A stretch of DNA of 40,062 bases from a virus. Each line of letters begins with the position of its first letter. The stretch's first letter is position 1. Under the pieces are notes generated by a model. That model did no database searches. It was not told where the DNA came from and saw nothing but the letters and a program-made list of their open reading frames with translations. The stretch covers positions 1 to 40,062 of IMG/VR virus record IMGVR_UViG_3300025889_000287; one strand, given 5' to 3'. Of the stretch, positions 31,990 to 38,527 are shown in pieces. Made by a program: the position numbers and the translations under genes.

Positions 31990-32456
31990 TAATCCTCCAA
32001 AAACTTATCAATTTCGTCAGGATCTCCGATCTCCTTATACTCTACATCGACAATATCTTTAGGTTCATCATCTTTTTTAATTGCGTCAAGAAGATCCCTG
32101 ATAAGCGATCCTCCAACCTCCACGTTCTGAGTAGCTTTGCCTGTAGCCCTGTCCATAAAGTCTTGAGCAGCGTTTAGCCTTACAGCGGCCCTTACGTTCT
32201 CATCCTCCATAATCTTCTCAGCAGTCTCAAATGCCTTTGGAAACACCGATCTATAGACTCTTTTAGGTTCCCAAGAGAATATTTCGTTCCTAAGCTTCTT
32301 AACGTGTTCTTGTACGTCTTCTCTGGCTAACAGATTAGATACTGTTGCAGCAGAACAACCCAATCTTTCCGCTATCTTAGACTGTGAAAGCCCTGTAGCG
32401 GATAAAGAACAGATAACTTCCTGCTTTGCTGTTAAGGATTTTTCTTCTTCACTCAT
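31989..32456 (-). CDS. Putative terminase small subunit
   Basis: A 155-aa protein. Residues 8-50 form a helix-turn-helix (TAKQEVICSLSATGLSQSKIAERLGCSAATVSNLL), followed by a helical region with NAAQDFMDRATGK near residue 105 and an acidic tail. This order of HTH, helical oligomerisation region and DRATGK-type segment is typical of small terminase subunits, which bind the packaging site. It opens the leftward late block and is separated from the large subunit by about 5.7 kb. Alternative: a plain HTH regulator of the late operon. Confidence 0.55.
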   Translation of the reverse strand: MSEEEKSLTAKQEVICSLSATGLSQSKIAERLGCSAATVSNLLAREDVQEHVKKLRNEIFSWEPKRVYRSVFPKAFETAEKIMEDENVRAAVRLNAAQDFMDRATGKATQNVEVGGSLIRDLLDAIKKDDEPKDIVDVEYKEIGDPDEIDKFLED

Positions 32457-32466
32457 AACTTGCCCC

Positions 32467-32495
32467 TTAATGATAACAGTCTTATCTAGTATAAT
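32467..32495 (+). promoter_or_regulatory. Rightward promoter for the zinc-ribbon/lectin pair
   Basis: A perfect TATAAT at 32490-32495 with a 17-nt spacer from TTAATG (32467-32472). The ATG of the zinc-ribbon gene follows 10 nt later at 32506, so the leader would be only about 3-4 nt. The region also separates the divergent leftward late block. Confidence 0.5.
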
Positions 32496-32505
32496 TCAAT
32501 TTGTC

Positions 32506-32637
32506 ATGGGAGAATCAGACAAGGCACTTGCTAGAAGGATTTGCTCTAGATGCTGCGTTGCGCTTATGTACCCTCATCCAGAGTTCCACGGATGGAAAAA
32601 GTGCCGCTTATGCGGATTTTGCTGTAAGGAGAACTAA
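32506..32637 (+). CDS. 43-aa zinc-ribbon micro-protein coupled to lectin gene
   Basis: A 43-aa frame with seven cysteines: CSRCC (residues 13-17), then CRLCGFCC (33-40), an obvious zinc-ribbon. Its stop shares a base with the lectin gene start (TAATG), and the lectin gene's ribosome site AAGGAG lies inside its last codons, so the two are co-translated. Its own start is 10 nt after a TATAAT box, and no ribosome site precedes it. Confidence 0.65.
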   Translation: MGESDKALARRICSRCCVALMYPHPEFHGWKKCRLCGFCCKEN

Positions 32638-34043
32638 TGGCCTTAACTAAAAACGTATCTTACGCTGCCGACACTGGACTTACCTATACCTCTACTGAAG
32701 TGGAATTTAGTGGGGGGGTCGCAAAATTGACACCATATCAGGCAGTTTCTCCTGAAGTATGGGGAGCAACCCTTCGTGTGGCTAAAGATTACAGCTATGG
32801 GCCATCTTTTACTGTATCAGAGGTAGGAAGCCCTGTTATTACAGGCAATAAATTAGACGTAACTGGTGGAAACGACATACTTAGGATTGAAGGCGCAGGA
32901 ATCCTTCCCCATTTAGTTGGAACGGTTAGAATCAAATTTACTCCAAATGGAGCCGCAACTTTTGCTCCAATTTTTTCATTTAAAGACATAGATGGTGGAA
33001 ATAATAACGGAATGTATCTTGAATATAACTCAGGAACTACATTCAAGTTTGTTACGTTTAATAGCTCAGGATCAGCAACTATTAATAGTACTTATAATTA
33101 CGCCTTATCGAATGGTACAGAGTATCAGCTTGAGCTTTGCTACGACTTTACAGCAGGAAGCACACAGCTTTTTGTCGATGGATTACAGGTCTTTACAGAC
33201 GCAACCACAGTTACAAGGACAGACACAGTAGACAGATGCTCTATTGGTGGAGATGCCACATATTCAAATGCTTATTACAGAGATTTAGAGGTATATAACA
33301 CAAAACAGCACTCAGCGGCTCACGCTGGAGAAATTCCCTATGCTGCAACAAAAAGCAAATACATTACAAGTGGATCTCTGATTATTGATACTGCGGCTCA
33401 GTCTGGTGTCGGTGAAATCAACACACTTTCCTCTGTTACTAGCGAGGTAGATGGGACCATCAAGTACCTATTCGACGTTAATGGGCAGAAAAAGTATTGG
33501 GATGGAGCAGCTTGGTCTAATAGTGACGGAACCTTTGCTCAGGCTAATACACTGGCTGAAGTTAATACAAATGGAGCTGAACTTCTAAGTGTTGGATCAG
33601 ACGTAAAAGTTGGGGCTGTTCTTAACTCTACTGATGGTCACACAGGGACTCCAACAATAACAAGCAACTCCCTAAACTACGATTTTAGCCCTTCGGCACC
33701 TGCGTCCATAGATGAGTGTGCTGTATATGTATTTATTAAAGATATTCTGGGTGATGACGTATCTATAACTGATGCAAAACTTTACGCTACAAACAAAAAG
33801 TCGTTCAAGCATGGGGAATCAGTAATTCTTCCATTCTCAAAGAGCGTTCCATTCATATCTGACGCTTCAGCTACGATTAGCGTAATTGAAACCACTACCC
33901 CAGGCGAAGAGATTCACTTCTCAGTGGTATATAGACAAGGTACAGCACTAAAACAGGTTAATTTTAAGCCTGTTATTGTACCAAATCAGTCAACAGCATC
34001 ACTAACTGCTATCACCGAGCCTGAAGAAGCAGATTTCGGCTAA
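32637..34043 (+). CDS. LamG-like lectin protein on the opposite strand to the late block
   Basis: A 468-aa protein. Residues about 60-225 form a LamG/concanavalin-like domain: GAGILPHLVGTVRIKFTPNGAATFAPIFSF, GMYLEYNSGTTFKFVTFN, NGTEYQLELCYDFTAGSTQLFVDG and YYRDLEVYNT. The C-terminal half is another set of beta domains. It is probably a structural adhesin or a decorating protein, though no virion anchor resembles that of the other fibres. It runs rightward between leftward late genes and leftward accessory genes, and its stop overlaps the next convergent gene by 4 nt. Confidence 0.6.
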   Translation: MALTKNVSYAADTGLTYTSTEVEFSGGVAKLTPYQAVSPEVWGATLRVAKDYSYGPSFTVSEVGSPVITGNKLDVTGGNDILRIEGAGILPHLVGTVRIKFTPNGAATFAPIFSFKDIDGGNNNGMYLEYNSGTTFKFVTFNSSGSATINSTYNYALSNGTEYQLELCYDFTAGSTQLFVDGLQVFTDATTVTRTDTVDRCSIGGDATYSNAYYRDLEVYNTKQHSAAHAGEIPYAATKSKYITSGSLIIDTAAQSGVGEINTLSSVTSEVDGTIKYLFDVNGQKKYWDGAAWSNSDGTFAQANTLAEVNTNGAELLSVGSDVKVGAVLNSTDGHTGTPTITSNSLNYDFSPSAPASIDECAVYVFIKDILGDDVSITDAKLYATNKKSFKHGESVILPFSKSVPFISDASATISVIETTTPGEEIHFSVVYRQGTALKQVNFKPVIVPNQSTASLTAITEPEEADFG

Positions 34044-34201
34044 TATTTCTTTTTAAGCTTAGACAAAGACCCAGGGTTCTTACGGACTTTGGCCCTTTTT
34101 TGAAGTAGAGGCTTCTTACCTTTCTTAACAACTGAAGTGCTTTTAGGCGGCGAGATTTTTTTCTTTTTAGCTTTAGATGTGACCTTTTTACTCTTTGCCA
34201 T
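34040..34201 (-). CDS. 53-aa lysine-rich micro-protein
   Basis: A very basic 53-aa protein, about 40 percent Lys/Arg, with SPPKS and Val-Val-Lys-Lys type patches; no hydrophobic core. ATG 34201 has AGAGG upstream; the longer open frame to 34282 crosses the promoter region of the divergent gene and is not used. Probably binds nucleic acid. The gene overlaps the lectin stop by 4 nt. Confidence 0.55.
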   Translation of the reverse strand: MAKSKKVTSKAKKKKISPPKSTSVVKKGKKPLLQKRAKVRKNPGSLSKLKKKY

Positions 34202-34221
34202 TTTTGGCCTCTTGGTGTTAC

Positions 34222-34245
34222 TTCTTAGAAATAATCTTCTAAGAA
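34222..34245. repeat. 9-bp dyad between divergent small genes, operator candidate
   Basis: TTCTTAGAA at 34222-34230 and its exact reverse complement TTCTAAGAA at 34237-34245 are separated by ATAATC. The dyad lies between the divergent starts at 34201 and 34257, where one bound protein could control both. It is followed by AAGGAA, the ribosome site of the rightward gene. Confidence 0.45.
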
Positions 34246-34256
34246 AGGAAATTATC

Positions 34257-34487
34257 ATGTCTATTAAGATAGAAATTTTCATAACTCACGATACTGACAC
34301 AAATTGCGAAAAATTAGTCGAAAAAATGTGGGAGCAGCGCAAGATGAGGTCAACTAGGCCCAATGAATATTCTGTATTCTGCGTAAGTTGCGGAAGAGAA
34401 AAGAAAATCAAAGAAGTAGGGCCTCTTATGGCTCAAAAACAAGCTGAATCAAAGGTTGAACCAAAGGTTGAACCAGAGGAAGACTAA
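34257..34487 (+). CDS. Small CXXC protein
   Basis: A 76-aa protein with FCVSCG (single CXXC pair) in the middle and a repetitive acidic/basic end (SKVEPKVEPEED). AAGGAA is placed well before ATG 34257. The longer open frame upstream runs through the dyad and is not supported. The stop overlaps the convergent 87-aa gene by 4 nt. With a single pair it would bind zinc only as a dimer. Confidence 0.55.
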   Translation: MSIKIEIFITHDTDTNCEKLVEKMWEQRKMRSTRPNEYSVFCVSCGREKKIKEVGPLMAQKQAESKVEPKVEPEED

Positions 34488-34747
34488 GCCATACCTGTAG
34501 CGTAAGCCTTAGCTCCCATCTTGGCTAATTCTTTCATTTCCTTCTTTTTCTTCTTTTTGTCGTCATCTGTTGCTTGGCCTGACTCTTGTCTGTCTTGCCT
34601 TTCCATTTTTGCAAGAGGAAGCTCAATGCTCTCAACAATATCCATTGTTCCTGATAGGTTGTGGCCTTTTTTCAGGTACTTTTCCTGTCTAAAGTGCTTC
34701 AAATAGCCGTACTCAGATCCACTTAATTTCGGTAATTTTGGTTTCAT
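34484..34747 (-). CDS. Small basic hypothetical protein
   Basis: An 87-aa charged protein starting KPKLPKLSGSEYGYLKHFRQEKYL, with a lysine run (DDKKKKKKEMKEL) near residue 70 and a short Ala/Gly end. ATG 34747 has GGGGGAT upstream. The N-terminal KxPKLSGSEYGxxxHFRQxxYL pattern looks conserved-protein-like, but I cannot name the family. Confidence 0.5.
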   Translation of the reverse strand: MKPKLPKLSGSEYGYLKHFRQEKYLKKGHNLSGTMDIVESIELPLAKMERQDRQESGQATDDDKKKKKKEMKELAKMGAKAYATGMA

Positions 34748-34792
34748 ATCTATCCCCCACAAAAACTTATAACATAAATATTTTATCACGAA

Positions 34793-34978
34793 TCAATCAA
34801 AATTTAACTCTTCTACCTCTTCGTCTATTATCTTGTTTGTCCTTATCCTAATGATTTCAGCTATAGCCATGTCCTCTGCCTCAGATATGCCATAGTTCAT
34901 ATCGTTGACGTACCTATCAACTAATAGGTTGAAATACTCATTCTCATGGCAGGATAAGCCGTACTTTGTCCTTATCAC
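34793..34978 (-). CDS. Small acidic hypothetical protein
   Basis: A 61-aa acidic, mainly helical protein (YFNLLVDRYVNDMNYGISEAEDMAIAEII). It starts 35 nt inside the phosphoesterase gene, so the two are co-translated. No ribosome site is clear. The pattern of an acidic partner for the adjacent enzyme is possible but unproven. Confidence 0.5.
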   Translation of the reverse strand: MIRTKYGLSCHENEYFNLLVDRYVNDMNYGISEAEDMAIAEIIRIRTNKIIDEEVEELNFD

Positions 34979-35687
34979 TGGATTCGTCCTTTGACCCCTT
35001 AACTAACTCATGGTGAACTGGAATGAAGCGGGGTCCGTAGTCATCCCAGACACCCCAGCCGTCCGTCCACTTGGTGTACGTCTGCTGCGAATATCTCATT
35101 GGTACGGCTTGTCTATCGGCTACGAACCCTGCGTTTAACTCATTAATGATTTTATCTTTATAGTTAAAAGAAACATGACCACCCCTATGAGTATGCGCAC
35201 ACGCAGTATTCTGAAGATTGTACACAGCATGATCGCCAAGTTTATGCCGATAACCATGAAGGAAGACTATCCCTCTGTAGTGATATTCTTGACGCGAATT
35301 ATGAATTGTCTGAACATTATCAAATGTGTAGAGAAGCCTTAGCTGGTTGTCTAGCAGCAGCTCTAACGATGGCTCCTGCTCCAATAATCGCTTTTTGGGG
35401 CGATCACAGTGGTTTCCCTTCAGTTGTACTTTTTTTGATTTGGGGTCTATTTTGTGTAGGATTCTCCAAATTTCTTCTGCTTGTTCTCTTCCCCAAATAA
35501 GCTCCTCTGCTGGAGTACAAACATTGTGACTACGAGCAAACTTAGACGAACTATAAAAGTCAAGTAAGTCACCTAATTGAATAATGAGATCCCAAGGACC
35601 ATGATTGTCTGCGTAGTCAAAGAACTTTGACAATGTTTTTGGATTCGCCCAAGGACAGTGACAATCCCCCAGAAGAAGAATCTTCAT
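34944..35687 (-). CDS. Calcineurin-like metallophosphoesterase
   Basis: A 247-aa enzyme. All motifs of the metallophosphoesterase fold are present: GDCHCP (residues 7-12), GDLLD (39-43), GNHC (91-94, Cys in place of the usual Asp or Glu), FLHG and CAHTH near the C-terminal third. It should hydrolyse phosphodiesters or phosphomonoesters using two metal ions. Phage enzymes of this type act on nucleotides, RNA ends or signalling nucleotides; the substrate here is not predictable. It lies 23 nt downstream of the tRNA-like gene on the same strand, with no ribosome site before its ATG. Confidence 0.8.
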   Translation of the reverse strand: MKILLLGDCHCPWANPKTLSKFFDYADNHGPWDLIIQLGDLLDFYSSSKFARSHNVCTPAEELIWGREQAEEIWRILHKIDPKSKKVQLKGNHCDRPKKRLLEQEPSLELLLDNQLRLLYTFDNVQTIHNSRQEYHYRGIVFLHGYRHKLGDHAVYNLQNTACAHTHRGGHVSFNYKDKIINELNAGFVADRQAVPMRYSQQTYTKWTDGWGVWDDYGPRFIPVHHELVKGSKDESSDKDKVRLILP

Positions 35688-35710
35688 ACATAAGATGATA
35701 CATGGAAATT

Positions 35711-35787
35711 TGGCTAGGGATAGGGGAATCGAACCCCTGCTACCTCGGTCGTTGACACAAGGTACTCTACCACTAAGCTAATCCCCA
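35711..35787 (-). tRNA. tRNA-like gene with an enlarged anticodon loop
   Basis: A 77-nt minus-strand sequence folds as a tRNA: 7-bp acceptor stem (U1-A72, one G-U), D-arm GCUU/GAGU with AGUGGUA loop, 5-bp T-arm AGGGG/CCCCU with a normal UUCGAUU loop, discriminator G and encoded CCA. The anticodon arm pairs CCUUG with CGAGG, leaving a 10-nt loop, UGUCAACGAC, instead of 7. A bulged alternative pairing gives a 7-nt loop with CAA. GUC follows the first U, which would read Asp, and G73 also fits Asp, but the identity is unresolved. It could be a divergent, frameshift-type or non-functional tRNA. Confidence 0.65.
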
Positions 35788-35807
35788 GAAGATGGTGATA
35801 TTTAACG

Positions 35808-35849
35808 CAAAAAGGGGAATCAGTCTAGTCCATAAGACCAATTCCCCTC
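35808..35849 (-). terminator. Rho-independent terminator of the basic micro-gene cluster
   Basis: Leftward transcript: AGGGGAAU pairs with AUUCCCCU, with an inner GUCU/AGAC stem in the loop, followed at once by five U (35812-35808). It closes the 36898-35881 cluster before the tRNA-like gene. Confidence 0.65.
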
Positions 35850-35853
35850 GCGC

Positions 35854-35883
35854 TAATTAACAATCGTTGGAGAGCGTTAATTA
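35854..35883. repeat. AT-rich dyad TAATTAAC...GTTAATTA
   Basis: An exact 8-bp inverted repeat, 35854-35861 and 35876-35883, with a 14-nt spacer. It covers the stop codon of the 43-aa basic gene. Use as hairpin or protein site is unknown. Confidence 0.4.
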
Positions 35884-36012
35884 AACCTTTTTAGGCTTTT
35901 TTTGTTTTGTGGCGGCTGTGGGTAACCGTTTTGCATCATGAAGATCCTTAATCTTGGTTTTCTTAACCTTTGTTGGACCTTTTTTCATTGGGTAACTTTT
36001 TCCTTTTGGCAT
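35881..36012 (-). CDS. 43-aa lysine-rich micro-protein
   Basis: A 43-aa very basic protein (MPKGKSYPMKKGPTKVKK start, KQKKPKKV end) that begins in a TAATG overlap with the 65-aa gene. It carries no hydrophobic core. It is the last gene of the cluster before the terminator. Nucleic-acid binding is the likely activity. Confidence 0.6.
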   Translation of the reverse strand: MPKGKSYPMKKGPTKVKKTKIKDLHDAKRLPTAATKQKKPKKV

Positions 36013-36209
36013 TAGCTGAATACCGCCTTTCCGTTAACGATTTTCTTAGTCTTAACGTGCTTTTTTGCTAATGATTCTGGTGCATCACTAACAGGCTTCT
36101 TAGAGGGTCTGACAGTACCCATAGATTGCTTAACAACGATAGGCTCACCAGAACCACTCATGTTAGCTTTCATCTTACCGCAGTAGGGAATTCCATGTTT
36201 TTTGTGCAT
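36012..36209 (-). CDS. 65-aa basic micro-protein
   Basis: A 65-aa basic protein starting MHKKHGIPYCGKMKANMSGSG, with Lys/Val-rich C-terminal half (KKHVKTKKIVNGKAVFS). It follows the 79-aa basic gene after 1 nt and is coupled to the 43-aa gene. No family recognised. Confidence 0.55.
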   Translation of the reverse strand: MHKKHGIPYCGKMKANMSGSGEPIVVKQSMGTVRPSKKPVSDAPESLAKKHVKTKKIVNGKAVFS

Positions 36210-36210
36210 A

Positions 36211-36450
36211 TTATTTCCTCTTCTTTCTTTTTCTTTTCACGTTTGAATAGATAGGTATTTCATCTCCAGACTTCATTGCTTTTACCTTTTTGGCAAATGC
36301 GGCTTCAGCAGCCTTTTCTTTCTTCTTAGCTGCGGTAGCTTTAGCCTTAGCTTTCTTTTTGCCCTTTGGAGAATAAATAACATCGTAGTGTTCTACATAT
36401 TTTCTTTCCTTTGGCTTATATGCCTTTGGGGTCTTCTTTGTTATTTTCAT
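36211..36450 (-). CDS. 79-aa Lys/Ala-rich histone-H1-like micro-protein
   Basis: A 79-aa protein that is over 40 percent Lys and Arg. Residues 30-60 are Lys/Ala-rich (KKKAKAKATAAKKKEKAAEAA), like the tails of histone H1 or bacterial AlgP/Hc1 proteins, and the end is KRKRKKRK. It would bind DNA or RNA non-specifically. It is 2 nt after the 99-aa gene stop. Confidence 0.6.
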   Translation of the reverse strand: MKITKKTPKAYKPKERKYVEHYDVIYSPKGKKKAKAKATAAKKKEKAAEAAFAKKVKAMKSGDEIPIYSNVKRKRKKRK

Positions 36451-36452
36451 AA

Positions 36453-36752
36453 TTACTTTACCCCTTTCAGGTCTGTTTGAATCTTTCGCGGCCTCCCAGG
36501 TTTCCCCTTAGGCTTATCCACGATATGCCAATTAGCAACACTTATATCATAACCGATTACTTTGCCATTATCCAAAAATCCAATGCTTTCCATGCCAGGA
36601 GACACACCAACCATCATGTACCACTCACCCCAACGCCAGTGAGGTTGTCTGTACTTGTTTTTGCCATACTTGGCCCAAAGTTCCTTTAATGTTTTAAGGT
36701 TTCTGTTGGAGCTGACTGGATCAAATTTGGGTCTACTACGTTTTGGAAACAT
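36453..36752 (-). CDS. Hypothetical protein with AT-hook-like C-terminus
   Basis: A 99-aa protein. The middle (YRQPHWRWGEWYMMVGVSPG ... SIGFLDNGKVIGYDISVANWHIV) is aromatic and beta-like, probably folded; the end contains KGKPGRPRKIQ, which matches the GRPRK core of an AT-hook for minor-groove binding. It overlaps the preceding gene by 67 nt in another frame. Family not recognised. Confidence 0.6.
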   Translation of the reverse strand: MFPKRSRPKFDPVSSNRNLKTLKELWAKYGKNKYRQPHWRWGEWYMMVGVSPGMESIGFLDNGKVIGYDISVANWHIVDKPKGKPGRPRKIQTDLKGVK

Positions 36753-36898
36753 TCAAAGCAAAAAGCATGGAGCAATTCGTTGTTCTCATCAACAAATAAA
36801 ACCTTCCAATCCATTAAATAGTCATTACATTGGTCGCAGCGCACAAGATCGCCCTGTTTGTTGTCTGACTCTTTTTGTGCGTTTTTTGAATCGCTCAT
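36686..36898 (-). CDS. Small CXXC zinc-finger protein
   Basis: A 70-aa protein with CDQC (residues 21-24) and CFEC (47-50), a standard two-pair zinc site joined by a short beta hairpin, and a polar N-terminus. No ribosome site before ATG 36898, but a -10-like TATTGT (36912-36907) is 8 nt upstream. It opens the leftward basic micro-gene cluster and is divergent from the 117-aa gene. Confidence 0.6.
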   Translation of the reverse strand: MSDSKNAQKESDNKQGDLVRCDQCNDYLMDWKVLFVDENNELLHAFCFECFQNVVDPNLIQSAPTETLKH

Positions 36899-36904
36899 AA
36901 GAGA

Positions 36905-36912
36905 TACAATAA
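36905..36912. promoter_or_regulatory. Overlapping divergent -10 boxes, both leaderless-type
   Basis: Plus strand TACAAT (36905-36910) is 6 nt before ATG 36917; minus strand TATTGT (36912-36907) is 8 nt before ATG 36898. The boxes overlap, so one unwound site could serve both directions. No good -35 box is seen on either side, and neither gene has a ribosome site. Confidence 0.4.
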
Positions 36913-36916
36913 CCTC

Positions 36917-37270
36917 ATGAGAGTCCCTAAATCACACTTTATTGGAAAAAAGATATTGTTGAGTTGTTCGCTATGGGATTACCCAGTTGAGGGTATCATT
37001 ATAGAGCTGTTAAAGGAGCCAATTGGGTATCCGACCGAAGTGCTTTTGTATGGTTTTCAAATAGAGTCAGGAGAGGTCTTTTGGATACCTGTGGGTGACG
37101 CCATGATTAGAGTCCTAGACAACAAGCCAAAGCTAAGAATAGCCCCTGTTGTAGAGCTTAGACCTAAGACTAAGGCTAGGACTAGGGTAAAGACTAAAGG
37201 TAAGACTAAGGCAAAGACTAGGACTAAGACGAGAGCTAGGACTAAGACTAAGACTAGAGCCAAAAAATAG
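36917..37270 (+). CDS. Protein with beta domain and repetitive Lys/Thr/Arg tail
   Basis: A 117-aa protein. Residues 1-75 are a compact beta-rich domain (IGKKILLSCSLWDYPVEGIIIELL ... EVFWIPVGDAMIRVL). Residues 83-117 are an almost regular Lys/Arg-Thr-Lys/Arg-Ala/Thr repeat (KTKARTRVKTKGKTKAKTRT...), like histone H1-type or Hc-type tails. The repeat is written in degenerate hexamer DNA of the GACTAAG type. It probably binds nucleic acid through the tail. The start follows a TACAAT box with no ribosome site, so a leaderless message is likely. Confidence 0.6.
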   Translation: MRVPKSHFIGKKILLSCSLWDYPVEGIIIELLKEPIGYPTEVLLYGFQIESGEVFWIPVGDAMIRVLDNKPKLRIAPVVELRPKTKARTRVKTKGKTKAKTRTKTRARTKTKTRAKK

Positions 37271-37874
37271 CCCATTTTCTAACGCAAACCTGAAAAACGA
37301 CGTAAAGGCCCCTACAATCAATTTTCACAGAAAACCTATACCTGCGCCTAGGTACACCCCCCAAAATGGATTCTACCCACCAAAGAATGCTTTCTAGGCT
37401 ATGCGCGCTCGACTCTCACAACCGAATTTCCCCATATGGGGACAGAACACAGTCTAGCATAACTTCTAAAACTAATATATTACTTATAAATATATATATA
37501 GATCAGTATAGTAATATATTGACTAACTGAGTCGGAACTCAAAATCGCATAGTCGGCTGAGAGAGGGAATAGAAATTGATCAAGGGGTGTGCAGCCATAG
37601 CTAGGGGGTCCCCCTTAGCACTGTTAATAATATATTAACTAACTGTGTATGCCCCTAGACTCACAGTGTTATTTTGTGGGGGGGATATTGTTCTAAATAA
37701 ATTATTAATACCCTCCCCTGTTATATATAATACTATTAATAATACATAACACTATGAATAGTTATACTGTAACAGATAGTATACTGATTCAATCGGTTAA
37801 CGCTAGTTTAACCTGATACTATATTCAGTAATCCCAAGTATATTATTCCAGTGATAAGCACTTGTATAAATCGG
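37271..37874. other. Non-coding AT-rich region with palindromes and repeats
   Basis: About 600 nt with no gene I can support. It contains the perfect palindrome CCCCATATGGGG (37430-37441), the near-palindrome GCTAGGGGGTCCCCCTTAGC (37600-37619), a 7+3+7 palindrome GTTAATA-ATA-TATTAAC (37623-37639), three TAATATATT copies, a longer repeat (37512-37532 and 37628-37648), and GGTTAA/TTAACC (37795-37813). AT-rich clusters with dyads and direct repeats are the usual make-up of replication origins or regulatory islands. Confidence 0.5.
37512..37648 (+). repeat. Direct repeat TAATATATTxACTAACTGxGT
   Basis: Two copies, 37512-37532 and 37628-37648, are identical at 19 of 21 positions and 116 bp apart. 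A shorter third copy of TAATATATT is at 37473-37481. They could be iterons or regulator sites. Confidence 0.5.
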
Positions 37875-38024
37875 TCAATAATAATCATCGTCCCACTCCT
37901 CAATGGGCTTTAGACGCTGCCCAAAACAGTTAATAAAAGCAGCGCAATATGGACAGTGAAGCTCGCTGCGCCCCTTTGTGTGGGCCGTGATATTACCCTC
38001 GCAACAACTACAAATAATCTCCAT
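37875..38024 (-). CDS. 49-aa CXXC micro-protein
   Basis: A 49-aa frame: CSCC (residues 5-8), CPYC (24-27) and a further Cys at 33, then an acidic end (EEWDDDYY). The four paired cysteines give a clear zinc-ribbon. A weak GAGTGAG precedes the ATG. It is the only supportable gene in the 1.3-kb region before the rightward micro-gene chain and is transcribed leftward. Confidence 0.55.
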   Translation of the reverse strand: MEIICSCCEGNITAHTKGRSELHCPYCAAFINCFGQRLKPIEEWDDDYY

Positions 38025-38486
38025 TACTCACTCTCTTTTATCAGCTCATGTTTCCTGTTTACTTGACCTAATAGTCTTACTTTGTTTGTCATGCGCCCTA
38101 AGTAAACAATGGCCCTAAGCTTGTCAATCTTTTATTTTAAACTTTTTTATCTTTTTTTTAGCCTAGCACTTTGCTCTAATATTTACCCTACTATTTCAGT
38201 AAGGCTCTACGCTCCCTCATGGTGTCACTTTGCCAATTACTTGACTAATGTAGTCCTATGCCTTGAGCCTAGAAAAACCCTATTAGTTAACTTATGGCTT
38301 ATAATAAGTCAACTAAAAAAATAGGCCTTTTAAAGCGTTTTCATTAGTTGACTAGGGTCTAGGTATAGGTTGACTCCTATAAACTCAATAGCGGCGATTT
38401 TCGGCTATTCCCTACAGTGATTATGCGTAAGTTTGATGAAGTTTTATTAATAATTAAAAAAAATGATTTTAGTATAAAAAAAAGTC

Positions 38487-38515
38487 TTGACGCATCAATT
38501 GACGCGGTATATTAA
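38487..38515 (+). promoter_or_regulatory. Promoter for the rightward micro-gene chain
   Basis: TTGACG (38487-38492), 17-nt spacer, TATTAA (38510-38515). A second TTGACGC copy at 38499-38505 lies inside the spacer. Start near 38522, then the dyad at 38528-38546 and an AGGAGA ribosome site before ATG 38563. Confidence 0.45.
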
Positions 38516-38527
38516 TGCACCAAGTTA

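Noticed and set aside
38109-38324. 71-aa rightward open frame with hydrophobic N-terminus
   Set aside because: No ribosome site, low-complexity T-rich composition and overlap with repeat motifs; it reads like a chance open frame in AT-rich DNA.
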